From NCBI RefSeq assembly GCF_907164575.1, contig NZ_CAJQYY010000017.1, forward strand, positions 62,001 to 126,000: a stretch of 64,000 bases of DNA, read 5' to 3'. The position numbers and the translations under genes are program-made. Shown piece after piece: positions 17,802 through 26,829 of this stretch. The notes under the pieces were generated by a model. The model was not told where the DNA came from. It did no database searches and saw only the letters and a list, made by a program, of their open reading frames with translations. Origin of the DNA: Paraburkholderia gardini. GTDB lineage: Bacteria > Pseudomonadota > Gammaproteobacteria > Burkholderiales > Burkholderiaceae. The first letter of the stretch is position 1; each line of letters opens with the position of its first letter.

Positions 17802-18599
17802 ATGTTCGCGCTGCCTGACGACGATGACCGCCAGTTCGCCGTCACGCTGGCGCGCGGGCTCGAAATACTGCGCTGCTTTCTTCCCGGCGAAAAGATGCTG
17901 GGCAATCGTGATTTTGTCGAACGCACGGGGCTGTCCAAAGCCACGGTTTCGCGGCTGGCCTTCACGTTGACGGAGCTCGGCTATCTGCGTCACGACGTCG
18001 AGGCGCGCAAGTACCGGCTCGGTGGCGGCGTGCTGTCGATGGGCTATCCGCTGCTGGCCGGCATGCGCATCCGCCAGATCGCGCGGCCGTTCATGCGCGA
18101 ACTCGCGATGCAGATACGCGGCGCCGTTTCGCTCGGCATGCGCGACCAGGCGAACATGGTCTACATCGAAAGCTGCTCGGCGGACAAACGCTCCGACGCG
18201 CGGCCCGACGTCGGCGCGGCCCATCCGGTTCTGCGCATGGCAATGGGACGGGCATGGCTGGCGGGCGTCGGCCCCGAAGAACGCGAAGTGGCGCTGAACC
18301 AGCTACGCGTCGGCGTGCCGGATCAATGGCAGCGGTACCGGCCGCAACTGGATCAGGCGATGCGCGACTATGCCGAACTCGGTGTGTGCGTATCGCACGG
18401 CGACATGCAGAAGAACGTATACGGCATCGCGGTGCCGCTGTGTGCGCCGGTCGACTCGGAAACGTTCGTGTTCAACTGTGGCGTGATGGATCACACGCCA
18501 CAGGCGCGCGCGCTGCTCGACGACGTCGCGCCACGGCTCATCGCGATGGTCGCCAATGTCGAGGCCGCGGCGGGTTTGCGCCAGGCGGCCGGCCTGTAG
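17802..18599 (+). CDS. IclR-family transcriptional regulator (copy 2)
   Basis: A 265-residue IclR regulator 45 bp after copy 1, with an AAGGAG box before the ATG. It is a clear paralogue: FAVTLARGLEILRCF, ERTGLSKATVSRLAFTLTEL, KYRLGGGVLSMGYPLLAGMRIR, and VSLGMRDQANMVYIE all align with copy 1. Some effector-domain positions differ, for example ESCSADKRSDARPDVG here against ETSRRHESPAFRPDTG there, which would allow a different ligand. Tandem paralogous IclR genes suggest a duplication that may split control of the two promoters or form heteromers. That is inference. Confidence 0.92.
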   Translation: MFALPDDDDRQFAVTLARGLEILRCFLPGEKMLGNRDFVERTGLSKATVSRLAFTLTELGYLRHDVEARKYRLGGGVLSMGYPLLAGMRIRQIARPFMRELAMQIRGAVSLGMRDQANMVYIESCSADKRSDARPDVGAAHPVLRMAMGRAWLAGVGPEEREVALNQLRVGVPDQWQRYRPQLDQAMRDYAELGVCVSHGDMQKNVYGIAVPLCAPVDSETFVFNCGVMDHTPQARALLDDVAPRLIAMVANVEAAAGLRQAAGL

Positions 18600-18725
18600 C
18601 GCTTCCCCGTTGCGGCGGGCAACGCGTCGCTTCGTGGCATCACGACTGGTCACGAAGGTCCGGTGACGGGCGTGTCGTCGTTGCCGGCGACCTTTGTGAC
18701 AACAGCCTTGCGACCCGCTGTTACG

Positions 18726-20906
18726 TCAGAAGTCGAAACGCGCGTTCAGCGACAGCGTGCGCGGCTCGCCCGGCGTGATGTAGTCCGCGTACTGGTATTC
18801 CCAGTAACGCCGGTTGGTCAGGTTGTCGATCGCCGCGCGCACCGACACGCCGTGTCCGGCGATACGTGTCGAATACGTCGCGCCCAGATTCACCAGCATG
18901 TAGCCTGGCGCGTTCAGATCGCCCGACGGCCGCACGGGCGTATTGCCGGTGAACTTGGCATCCGCGCCGATCTTCAGACCCGGCACGTACGGCACTGCGT
19001 AGTACACGTGCGCAGCCGCGACAAAACCGGGTGCGCCGGCGACGCGGTTGCCGTCGTTAGTCGACCCCTTCTCGTAGTGCGTCGCGATCCACATCAGGTC
19101 GCCACCGACAGTCCAGTTGTTGCCCAGGCGCACGTCGGTTCCGGCTTCGATACCCTGAAAGATCGACTCGCCATCCTGCACGTAGACGTTGGCGCTGTTC
19201 GCGTACTGCGCGCCGCGTTCGATGCGAAACAGTGCGGCAGTCGCGCTCCAGCGGTCATGATCGCTCTTCACACCGACCTCGTACTGCTTGCTGCGCAGCG
19301 GCTTGAGCAGTTCGCCGCCGTTTGCGTAGGCCTCGTTCACCACCCTGCCAGGTTCGAGCGACTCGACGTAGCTCGCATACAGCGTGGTGGTCGGCGCGAG
19401 CCTGAACATCACCGCGACGGACGGCGTCAGCACGCCGTTCTGCGAATACGTCGATGCGGTCGCGCCACTGACGGTGTAGCCGTGCTGCTCGTAGTTCGTA
19501 TAGCGCACGCCGCCGAGCACCGACCAGCGTTGTGTCAGCTGGATCGTGTCGCTGGCGAAGAGCGCCTTCTGCGTGATGTCGCTGTCGCGATAGGTATAAA
19601 AGCCGCTGCTGTCGTATCGGTTCGTGTTCGGCTCGTGGATATTGCCGACACCGATCGGGCCGTAGAAGCTGTTGGCGCCGTAGTCGTTCGTCTGCTTCTG
19701 GTACGCGCCGCCGAACACGAGCTGATGCTGGAGCGGACCGGTCCTGACGTTACCTTCCGCCATCACCTGCCACGCGCTGAGCATGTGGCCTTCCTTGCCC
19801 TGGAAGCGCGTATCGGAGTAATCGCCGGACGGATCGAGCAGATAGAACGTGCTCTCATTACGGTCGCGCGTACTCTTGCTGAAGCTGTACGTCGCGCTGA
19901 CGGTCCAGTCCTGGTTCAGGTTGTAGTGCAGGCCGCCGGTGTAGAGCTGCAGGTTCGTGTTCAGATGCTGGTCGGGCGTGATCAGGTTGCTGCTGCCGCC
20001 GCTGATGCGTCCCGGCAGCGATGTGCCGTCATACAGCGCCGTGGAGAGCGCTGTCGTGATGCCCGACGCGTGGCGTTCCTGATACAGCGCGCCGAACGTC
20101 GCCGTCAGGTCGCGGGTCAGGCGCGCGTCCGCGGCAAGCGAGAACGCGTCGCGCCGCACGTTGCCATCGTTGTAGGTCTTGCCTTCTTCATGCGTCGCGT
20201 TGAAGCGGTAGCCGAACATGTTATCCGGACCGACGCGCCCGCCCAGATCGAGATGCTCCGACCAGATCGCGGTCGAGCGGTATCCGACGTCGACGCTGCG
20301 GATCGGCGTGCCGGAAACCGGCGGCTTTCTGGTCACGTAGTTGACGACGCCGCCCGGCGAGCCAAACCCGTACATGAAGCCGGACAGGCCTTTCAATAGT
20401 TCGACGCTTTCCAGCTGTTCGTAGGGCAACGTGATGCCATAGGCGTTGAACGGCTGACCGTCGATCTTGAAGCCGTTCTGCCAGTCGAGCTGCATGCCGC
20501 GCACCGTCACGTACGAGGCCCACGCGTTGTACGGATTGCTGTTGTCCGAAACCGATGCATCCTGCGCGAAGACGTCGCCGAGCTTGTTGGCCTGACGATC
20601 CATCAGTTCCTGGCCGGTGACGACCGTCGTCGAATACGGCGTGTCGAGTTGCGAACGCGAACCCAGCGCACCGCTGCTGACGTCACGCTCGAGATGCTGG
20701 CCGGTGTCGTCGCGTGCGCTCTGGGAACTGACCTTCACGGCGGGGAGAACCTGTTCGCCCGAAGCGGGCGCTGGACTTCCCGCTCCGGCGTCCTGCTGCG
20801 CCAGTGCGGCATGACTCGCCGCGAACATCAGCACCGCTGCAACGTGCAACGGTTTAACCGTCACCGCTTTTCTGAATCCGCCCGTCCTGCGCACCGCATT
20901 TTTCAT
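18726..20906 (-). CDS. TonB-dependent siderophore receptor
   Basis: A 726-residue outer-membrane receptor for a ferric siderophore. A signal peptide (HVAAVLMFAASHAALAQ) precedes a short linker with a TonB-box-like LPAVKVSS, so no N-terminal signalling (STN) domain is present. The plug domain contains YSTTVVTGQELMDRQ, YVTVRGMQLDWQNGFKIDG, ESVELLKGLSGFMYGFGSPG and VNYVTRKPP, typical of siderophore receptors. The 22-strand barrel ends PGEPRTLSLNARFDF with the terminal Phe. The ATG at 20906 follows GGGGA and fits the signal peptide better than an ATG 16 codons upstream. A Fur-like site lies about 35 bp upstream, and a PepSY gene is divergent. The siderophore is unknown. Confidence 0.95.
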   Translation of the reverse strand: MKNAVRRTGGFRKAVTVKPLHVAAVLMFAASHAALAQQDAGAGSPAPASGEQVLPAVKVSSQSARDDTGQHLERDVSSGALGSRSQLDTPYSTTVVTGQELMDRQANKLGDVFAQDASVSDNSNPYNAWASYVTVRGMQLDWQNGFKIDGQPFNAYGITLPYEQLESVELLKGLSGFMYGFGSPGGVVNYVTRKPPVSGTPIRSVDVGYRSTAIWSEHLDLGGRVGPDNMFGYRFNATHEEGKTYNDGNVRRDAFSLAADARLTRDLTATFGALYQERHASGITTALSTALYDGTSLPGRISGGSSNLITPDQHLNTNLQLYTGGLHYNLNQDWTVSATYSFSKSTRDRNESTFYLLDPSGDYSDTRFQGKEGHMLSAWQVMAEGNVRTGPLQHQLVFGGAYQKQTNDYGANSFYGPIGVGNIHEPNTNRYDSSGFYTYRDSDITQKALFASDTIQLTQRWSVLGGVRYTNYEQHGYTVSGATASTYSQNGVLTPSVAVMFRLAPTTTLYASYVESLEPGRVVNEAYANGGELLKPLRSKQYEVGVKSDHDRWSATAALFRIERGAQYANSANVYVQDGESIFQGIEAGTDVRLGNNWTVGGDLMWIATHYEKGSTNDGNRVAGAPGFVAAAHVYYAVPYVPGLKIGADAKFTGNTPVRPSGDLNAPGYMLVNLGATYSTRIAGHGVSVRAAIDNLTNRRYWEYQYADYITPGEPRTLSLNARFDF

Positions 20907-20936
20907 TATTTCCCCGTGGCTCAATTTTCCCGCGCG

Positions 20937-20957
20937 AATACGAATAGTTCGCATTTA
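20937..20957 (-). promoter_or_regulatory. Fur-box-like site upstream of the TonB receptor
   Basis: On the minus strand the site reads TAAATGCGAACTATTCGTAT. It resembles the AT-rich dyad of Fur boxes and closely matches the site upstream of the PepSY gene (AAATGCGAATCATTCTTAT), with AAATGCGAA identical in both. Iron repression is expected for a siderophore receptor. The call rests on motif resemblance only. Confidence 0.5.
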
Positions 20958-21112
20958 CAAAAACAGGGATTCTGCCGGCAAACCAGGGGATTTGTAAACT
21001 ACCTTGCGGCGCGGCTGGCTAGCCGACTGGCCAGGCAAAGCGGAATGCCTTCCGCGCCGACGGGGTAAGCAGCCGCTTACGGACAACTTGCGGCCGAGGC
21101 CATCAGTCGCTA

Positions 21113-21132
21113 AAATGCGAATCATTCTTATT
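21113..21132 (+). promoter_or_regulatory. Fur-box-like site upstream of the PepSY gene
   Basis: AAATGCGAATCATTCTTAT contains the AATCATT core of the Fur consensus. It lies about 87 bp before the PepSY start and is oriented to mirror the site at 20937-20957 in front of the divergent receptor. Confidence 0.5.
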
Positions 21133-21218
21133 TACGAACAGAGCCGATTTCCCGTGTTTTCCGTCGCGCGCCCTTTTACCGTCCAGCCCGTGCGCGTCCG
21201 CGCAACCTCCCGCACGAC

Positions 21219-22454
21219 ATGAGGCCGCTGCTCGTCCGCCTGCATCGCTGGATGGGCGTCGTGACGGCGCTGTTCCTGTTCGTCGCCGGGCTGACCGGCG
21301 CGCTGATCGCATGGGATCATGAACTCGACGCGGCACTGAACCCGATGTTCTTCAACGCACGCACGCAGGGGCCGGCGCTGCCTTCGCTGGAACTCGCAAA
21401 ACGCATCGAGGCGGCCGATCCGCGCTTTGACGTGACGTATCTGCCGCTCGGCGTCGAACCCGGCAAGACGCTACAGATGATGGTGCTGCCGCGCACCGAT
21501 CCGAAGACCGGCCAGCCGTATGCGCTCGGCTTCAACCAGCTGGCCGTCGATCCCGCCACCGGCGAGATTCAGGGGCGTCGCGAATGGGGCGCGGTCTCCA
21601 TCGCGCGGATCAACCTGATTCCGTTCATCTACAAGCTGCACTACACCCTGCATCTGCCGTTCATGGGCAGCTTCGATACGGGCACCTGGCTGATGGGCAT
21701 CGTCGGCATCGTGTGGCTGTTCGACAGCGTGATCGCGCTCGTGCTGTCGTTCCCGAGCGTGAAGGCGTGGCGCAAGTCGTTCGCGTTTCGCGTCGGACGC
21801 GGCGGCTACGCGCTCACGTTCGATCTGCATCGCTCGGGCGGCGTCTGGATCTGGGGCGTGCTCGCGATCGTCGCGCTGACTTCGATATCGATGAATCTGT
21901 CCGACCCGGTCGTGCGGCCGGTTCTTTCGACCGTATCGACGCTCGAACCGACGCCCTTCAACAACCCCGCATTGATGCGCAAGGGCACACCGGGCCAGGC
22001 GCCGCTCACACCCGAACGCATCGTGCAGATGGCCGAAGCCGCCGGCCGCGAGCGGGGCCTCGCCGCGCCGCCGGGCGCGCTGTATTACGTGCCGTCATTC
22101 AACGCATACGGCGTGGGCTTCTTCGCGCCGGGCCACGATCACGGCGACGCCGGTCTCGGCAACGCATGGCTGTACTACAACGCGAACACCGGCAAGCTCG
22201 CGGGCGGATCGATTCCGGGCAAGGGCTCAGCCGGCGATATCTTCATGCAGGCGCAATTCCCGCTGCATTCGGGCCGCATCCTCGGCATCGGCGGACGGAT
22301 CATGATGAGCTTCATCGGCATCGCGGTGGCCGTGCTGAGCGCAACAGGCCTGATGATCTGGCTGAAGAAGCTCGGCGCCCGGCGTCGCTCCGCGGCAGCG
22401 GCAGCGGCCGCCGCGCGTTCGCGCGTCACGCGGGAGTCCGCGGCGCAGTCCTGA
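21219..22454 (+). CDS. PepSY-domain inner-membrane protein (PiuB-like, iron-linked)
   Basis: A 411-residue PepSY-associated membrane protein of the PiuB/ferric-reductase-like family. It starts LVRLHRWMGVVTALFLFVAGLTG, the canonical first helix with its HRW motif. A PepSY periplasmic region follows (LALAKRIEAADPRF-type helix and strands), then YKLHYTLHLPF, FDLHRSGGVWIWGVLA and a final helix FIGIAVAVLSATGLMIW. Several histidines in or near helices (HRW, HYTLH, DLHR) could bind haem or metal. A His-Asp-rich GHDHGDAG segment lies in the periplasmic part. Divergent from a siderophore receptor and behind a Fur-like box, it probably helps reduce or release siderophore iron; that role is inferred from family context. 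Confidence 0.88.
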   Translation: MRPLLVRLHRWMGVVTALFLFVAGLTGALIAWDHELDAALNPMFFNARTQGPALPSLELAKRIEAADPRFDVTYLPLGVEPGKTLQMMVLPRTDPKTGQPYALGFNQLAVDPATGEIQGRREWGAVSIARINLIPFIYKLHYTLHLPFMGSFDTGTWLMGIVGIVWLFDSVIALVLSFPSVKAWRKSFAFRVGRGGYALTFDLHRSGGVWIWGVLAIVALTSISMNLSDPVVRPVLSTVSTLEPTPFNNPALMRKGTPGQAPLTPERIVQMAEAAGRERGLAAPPGALYYVPSFNAYGVGFFAPGHDHGDAGLGNAWLYYNANTGKLAGGSIPGKGSAGDIFMQAQFPLHSGRILGIGGRIMMSFIGIAVAVLSATGLMIWLKKLGARRRSAAAAAAAARSRVTRESAAQS

Positions 22455-22604
22455 GCGCCGCTGCGTCCATGCGGCACTTCGCGCTGCGATCCTGAAACGC
22501 GACGACGCGCGCGAGCACCCTGTTCGTCGAAGCGCTGTGGCTTAATACGCGGGCACGCCGTGCCGCCTTCCACGCGACTTCGCCATCGACATCCAGGTCA
22601 TCTC

Positions 22605-24200
22605 ATGTCTTCTGTTGCCGCATTCAAACTGGTACTGCTTTCGCTCATCGCGATCATCGGGCTCGAACTGCTCGCCAAACGCCTGCGTCTGCCACCCGCC
22701 GCCGCGTTGCTGATCGGCGGCATGGGCATGGCGTTCGTGCCGGGCCTGCCGCCCGTCAATCTCGATCCGGCGCTCGTGCTGATCGTGTTCCTGCCGCCGC
22801 TCCTGATGGACGGCGCATGGTTCTCCGTGTGGGACGAGTTCCGGCGCGATCTCGTCGGCATCCTGCTGCTGGCGATCGGCGCGGTCGCGTTCACGACGCT
22901 CGTCGTCGGCCTGATCGTGCATCTCGCGGTGCCCGCGCTGCCGCTCGCCGCCTGCTTCGCGCTGGGCGCGATCGTCTCGCCGCCTGACGCCGTCGCGGCG
23001 AAGGCCGTGCTCGAACGCGTCGCGCTGCCGCGCCGCCTGATGGTGCTGCTGGAAGGCGAAAGCCTGTTGAACGACGCGGCCGGCCTCGTGCTGTTCCGCT
23101 TCGCCGTCGCGGCCGCGTTGACCGGCGTGTTCAGCGCGCCGCACGCCATCGCGAGCTTCGCGCTTCTCGGGCTCGGCGGCATCGCGGTCGGTCTGGCCAC
23201 CGGGTGGCTCTTCGTCAGGCTGCTGCGCTTTCTGAACGACTCCGGCGAGCTGTATCTCGTCATCACGGGCTCGGTGCTCGCCGGATGGATCAGCTATATC
23301 GCGGGCGAAATGCTCGAAGTCTCCGGTGTCATCGCGACGGTCACCTGCGGCATGGCGCTTGGCTGGCATCAGCACGAAATCCTCTCCGCCAACGCACGCA
23401 TTCGCGGCACGGCGTTCTGGCAGGTGATGATCTTTCTGCTCGAGGCGCTGGTCTTCATCCTGATCGGCATCTCGCTGCGCGGCGTGATCGTGCGGCTTGG
23501 CGGCGTCGGCGATGCGCTGGCAACGCTGGCGCCGGCGACCGCAGCCGTGGTCGGTACCGTCGTGGTGTCGCGCTTCGTGTGGGTGTTCGCCGTCGACGGG
23601 CTGCACGGCGTGCTGCACCGGCGCATGCGCAAGGGCGCCCATGCGACCGACTGGCGCGCCGCCACGATCAAGAGCTGGGCCGGCATGCGCGGCGTGGTGA
23701 CGCTGGCCGTCGCGTTGTCGCTGCCGGATGAAATGCCGGGGCGCGACCTGATTCTCGTCGCCTCGTTCGCCGTGATCCTCGTGACGGTGCTCGTGCAGGG
23801 CACGACGATCGGACCGCTGATCCGCTGGCTTGGCCCCGAGCAGCGGGCCGAACGGAACCCCCGTCATCTGACGGAGCCGCAGGCGTGGGCGCACGTCGAA
23901 GCCGCGCAGTTCACCGCGATCCAGCCGCTGGTTCACGATGCGGATGGCACCGTGATTCACCCGCGCCTGCTCGAACAGTACAGCTACCGCGCGCGTCTCA
24001 CGAACTCGTATCAGGACCAGACTGAATTCCCCGCCGACCTGCGGGCCGCGCATTACGACGTCGTGCTGACGGCGATCGCGGCCGGCCGCGTCGAACTGCT
24101 GCGGATGCGTCGCGAAGGATTGATCCACGACGAGCTGCTGTGCGCGCTCGAACAGGATCTCGATTTGCAGGAAGTGTCGGCGCGTCTCGCGCGCGGATAA
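22605..24200 (+). CDS. CPA1-family Na+/H+ antiporter
   Basis: A 531-residue monovalent cation:proton antiporter (CPA1, NhaP/YjcE-like). About 12 membrane helices span residues 5-410. Family landmarks are LVFLPPLLMDGAWFS-like IVFLPPLLMDGA, the ion-binding IVSPPDAVAAKAV, LLEGESLLNDAAGLVLF (the ExxxND motif), and KSWAGMRGVVTLAVALSLP. The hydrophilic C-terminal tail (about 420-531) is cytosolic. The ATG at 22605 opens directly into the first helix; an upstream ATG at 22560 adds only a His/Arg-rich stretch. It stands alone and probably serves pH and sodium homeostasis. Confidence 0.92.
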   Translation: MSSVAAFKLVLLSLIAIIGLELLAKRLRLPPAAALLIGGMGMAFVPGLPPVNLDPALVLIVFLPPLLMDGAWFSVWDEFRRDLVGILLLAIGAVAFTTLVVGLIVHLAVPALPLAACFALGAIVSPPDAVAAKAVLERVALPRRLMVLLEGESLLNDAAGLVLFRFAVAAALTGVFSAPHAIASFALLGLGGIAVGLATGWLFVRLLRFLNDSGELYLVITGSVLAGWISYIAGEMLEVSGVIATVTCGMALGWHQHEILSANARIRGTAFWQVMIFLLEALVFILIGISLRGVIVRLGGVGDALATLAPATAAVVGTVVVSRFVWVFAVDGLHGVLHRRMRKGAHATDWRAATIKSWAGMRGVVTLAVALSLPDEMPGRDLILVASFAVILVTVLVQGTTIGPLIRWLGPEQRAERNPRHLTEPQAWAHVEAAQFTAIQPLVHDADGTVIHPRLLEQYSYRARLTNSYQDQTEFPADLRAAHYDVVLTAIAAGRVELLRMRREGLIHDELLCALEQDLDLQEVSARLARG

Positions 24201-24300
24201 GCGCGAGTTGCCGGATGAACTTCAACAAGTCACCCCGATGGCCGAACTTTGACTATCCGGCGACCGCGGCACAGCCATACCGATCAGGAACCCATCGATG

Positions 24301-24494
24301 AAAATCTTAAAAAGATGTTTATGGAATTGCGATTTTCATGAATATCTTTGTTAATTTTAAGACAGGAAACCCGTCACGTTTCCAGGTTGAAAAGTATTGC
24401 GCCAGAGCCTCCACCCGCTCGCCTCGTGGCAATATCCAAAGATATTATTAATAAAGATTTGCATGAAATTGCCTGTTTCACTATGATCTTTGTT
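24301..24494 (+). promoter_or_regulatory. AT-rich leader with repeated AAAGAT/ATCTTT half-sites (hipBA operator candidate)
   Basis: This stretch is much AT-richer than its surroundings. It contains ATCTT-AAA-AAGAT (24304-24316), a perfect dyad AATATC-CAAA-GATATT (24431-24446), AATATCTTT (24341-24349, an exact inverted match to part of the second dyad) and two further AAAGAT/ATCTTT half-sites near 24453 and 24485. Repeated dyads in front of a HipB-type repressor gene are as expected for autoregulation. Operator identity is inferred. Confidence 0.5.
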
Positions 24495-24866
24495 ATGCCA
24501 AAGACCTCTGTAGCCGTGCTGCAAATGCCTCAGGCCACCATAGCGGCCCTTGAGCGATTGGGGGCGGACCTGGCCGTAGCGCGCCTGCGCAGGAAGGAAT
24601 CACTCGTTTCGTGGGCGTCAAGACTCGGTGTCTCTGTTCCGACCCTGATGCGCCTCGAGGCAGGAGAGCCTGGCGTGGGAATAGGCATTTACGCCACGGC
24701 CCTCTGGCTCATCGGTCGAGACGGTGCGCTCGCTGAACTGGCGGCTCCGGAAAAAGACCGGGGAGCGTTGGAGCTGGATGTGAGAGAAGCGGTTGCGCTC
24801 GGAAAATCCCGCGCGCAGGCATCCGCGGAGTCGCGGCAAAAACGCAAGGAAAAGCGAGGTGGCTGA
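24495..24866 (+). CDS. HipB-like XRE-family antitoxin/repressor
   Basis: A 123-residue protein with a Cro/C1-type helix-turn-helix: LGADLAVARLRRKESLVSWA, then RLGVSVPTLMRLEAGEPGVG (about residues 22-65). It is followed by IGIYATALWLIGRDGALAEL and a basic tail ending SRQKRKEKRGG. In HipB proteins the tail binds the HipA kinase and the helix-turn-helix represses the operon. The start at 24495 is chosen because it begins just upstream of the conserved domain; longer frames run into the AT-rich operator region. Its stop codon is immediately followed by the GTG start of hipA (TGAGTG), so the pair is translationally coupled. Confidence 0.85.
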   Translation: MPKTSVAVLQMPQATIAALERLGADLAVARLRRKESLVSWASRLGVSVPTLMRLEAGEPGVGIGIYATALWLIGRDGALAELAAPEKDRGALELDVREAVALGKSRAQASAESRQKRKEKRGG

Positions 24867-25847
24867 GTGCCAAAAAGTGCCGGCACGCGATTTGACGAAC
24901 TCTTCGTCTGGTTACTGGAGGACCCCGACTCGCCTCGCATGGTCGGCGAACTCAAACTGGTCGACAAGGGGGTTTCGCTCAGATACGCGAGTTCCTGGCT
25001 GAAATCCGGATTCCCGCTGAGCGAGGACCTGCCTTTGGTCGATATTGAACATCTCCCTCGTGCCAGGGGGGTCGCAGTCGGTGCCGTCGATGACGCGCGG
25101 CCTGACCGATGGGGCGAGCGAGTTATTCAGTACATCGACAGGCCTCGACGTTTGTCTCTGATGGAGTACCTGTACTTTGCCGGCGATGAACGTTTTGGCG
25201 CCATGGGCGTATCGACATCGGAAAAAAACTATCTGCCTCGCACGGTGGGGCCTTTGCCCCGGCTCCAGAACGCGCAGGCGCTAAGCGAAATCGTCTCCAA
25301 AATAAATGCAAAAGAGCCCATCACGTCGATAGAGAGAACGATGGTCGCGTCCGGAGGCAGCTTCGGCGGCGCAAAGCCGAAGGCGCTGATAGAAATCGAT
25401 GGAGAACAGTGGGTCATCAAGTTTTTTAACAATGAGCCGATCGATGTGCCTCTTGTCGAACACGCTACGATGACTCTTTGTGCGAAGGCGGGTATCACCG
25501 TTGCAGAAACGCGGCTGGTGCCGCTATCCGGTGAGAACGCTATTGCGGTTCGGCGATTCGACCGGAAGGGTGTCAGGCGCATGCACTGCATATCGGCCGG
25601 CACAGCCCTGCGAGCAGCAACGCCAGAGACGGAACAACCCGACTTGAGTTATCCCGGTCTTGCGCAACTGCTGCGCCGGCTGGGTCGAACCACGGATGAC
25701 GAAAACAGGCGGGAGATGGCGGAGCTATTTCGTCGAATGGTTTTCAATATCCTCGTCGATAACACCGACTACCACGAAAAAAACCACTCACTACTGGTCA
25801 CGCCCAAGTCTGACGAAAAGCGGGCGGCAACGCGGCGCGCCGGCTAA
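24867..25847 (+). CDS. HipA-like Ser/Thr kinase toxin, C-terminally truncated
   Basis: A 326-residue HipA-family protein; family members are usually about 400-440 residues. The N-terminal HipA_N and couple-hipA regions are intact (WLKSGFPLSEDLPL, GAVDDARPDRWG). The nucleotide-binding loop reads ASGGSFGGAKPKA (161-172) with IKFFNN as the lysine-bearing strand. The catalytic segment NILVDNTDYHEKN gives D301 and N306. It then ends after LLVTPKSDEKR with seven unrelated residues and a stop. The following metal-binding motif (usually L-x-PAYD) and the rest of the C-lobe, roughly 100 residues, are missing. No continuation was found in the other frames downstream. It is probably inactive as a kinase. 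The GTG start abuts the hipB stop. Confidence 0.8.
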   Translation: MPKSAGTRFDELFVWLLEDPDSPRMVGELKLVDKGVSLRYASSWLKSGFPLSEDLPLVDIEHLPRARGVAVGAVDDARPDRWGERVIQYIDRPRRLSLMEYLYFAGDERFGAMGVSTSEKNYLPRTVGPLPRLQNAQALSEIVSKINAKEPITSIERTMVASGGSFGGAKPKALIEIDGEQWVIKFFNNEPIDVPLVEHATMTLCAKAGITVAETRLVPLSGENAIAVRRFDRKGVRRMHCISAGTALRAATPETEQPDLSYPGLAQLLRRLGRTTDDENRREMAELFRRMVFNILVDNTDYHEKNHSLLVTPKSDEKRAATRRAG

Positions 25848-26280
25848 GTCGTTCGGACGGATCGGGATCGCGCCGCTGTCGATCGTCGAATTGCGACGTT
25901 CGCGTGAAGGCGTGTGGACCTGGCGGGCGGGTGCTGGTTAAAAGCGTGGGAAGAAAGGAAAGCGGGAAGGAAACAGCAGAGGAAAAAGAGAACATGCCTT
26001 CGTACCCGCTGGGCGCCACGTCCGACGCGGTAACGTCGAAGCGCGCTCCTGCGTCGCCCACGGTAAGGCGACACGACATCCGATCCCGTAGCGGGTGGCT
26101 ACGGCGGGCGGCCGGCGCAGGTATGTTGGTCCGCGCGGCTGTCCGGGCTTGAAAGCAATGTAGAAAATATACCCGGCGCGCCCCTGTAAAGGCTTCCTGA
26201 TTGCCCGCCATTTTGCCGTCAAGCCGAAACGTTCTTCCGCTAGAATGATTGGCATCTGAATAATCTTCCGCCGATCCATC
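25848..26280. other. gene-free stretch between truncated hipA and the Lrp gene
   Basis: No gene is supported here. The missing hipA 3' portion is not recognisable in any frame, so the truncation looks like a replacement or deletion rather than a simple frameshift. The last 60 bp hold the presumed promoter and leader of the Lrp-family gene. Confidence 0.5.
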
Positions 26281-26757
26281 ATGAGCACGCGAAACCGTCC
26301 ACTGGACAGTCAGGACCGCAAGATCCTGCGCGAACTGCAAAGGAACGCCCGGCTCTCGAACGCGGAGATGGCGGAACTGGTCGGCATGTCCACGACCGCC
26401 TGCTGGAACCGCACGCGGCAACTGGAATCCGACGGCTACATTCGCGGCTATGTGGCGCTGCTGGATAGCGCGAAGCTCGGCTTCGCCGATGTCGTGTTGC
26501 TCGAAGTCACGCTGGACCGTCACGACGACAACGCCCTTGCCCGCTTCGGTGCCGAACTGGCGATGCTGCCGGAAGTATTGGAGGCGTATCTGGTCTCGGG
26601 CGAATACGACTACCTGGTGAAAGTCGCCGTCGACGGTACGGCGGGATATGAGCGCTTTCTGCGCGAGAAGCTCTACAGCATCGCCGGCATTCGCCACAGC
26701 CGGTCGATGTTCGCGCTGCGCTGCATGAAGAGCGTGCCGTCGGTGCAGATCACCTGA
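26281..26757 (+). CDS. Lrp/AsnC-family transcriptional regulator
   Basis: A 158-residue feast/famine regulator. The helix-turn-helix (residues 8-60) reads LDSQDRKILRELQRNARLSN, then MAELVGMSTTACWNRTRQLE and the short linker GYIRGYVALLD. The RAM/AsnC effector domain contains VVLLEVTLDRHDD, VLEAYLVSGEYDYLVKVAVDG and EKLYSIAGIRHSRSMFALR. This matches Lrp-like octameric regulators that respond to amino acids. No obvious target gene sits beside it, since the next gene is convergent. It could act on a distant target or on itself. Confidence 0.93.
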   Translation: MSTRNRPLDSQDRKILRELQRNARLSNAEMAELVGMSTTACWNRTRQLESDGYIRGYVALLDSAKLGFADVVLLEVTLDRHDDNALARFGAELAMLPEVLEAYLVSGEYDYLVKVAVDGTAGYERFLREKLYSIAGIRHSRSMFALRCMKSVPSVQIT

Positions 26758-26829
26758 CGTCGCGTTCCGGCCGGTCTTTCGCGTGATCGCGAAGCGCATC
26801 CGGACCGAAAGCCACAGCCGAACGATGCG

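Noticed and set aside
18663-20399. A 578-codon plus-strand frame opposite the TonB receptor
   Set aside because: The receptor on the minus strand has a signal peptide, plug motifs and a terminal Phe; the antisense product has no protein features.
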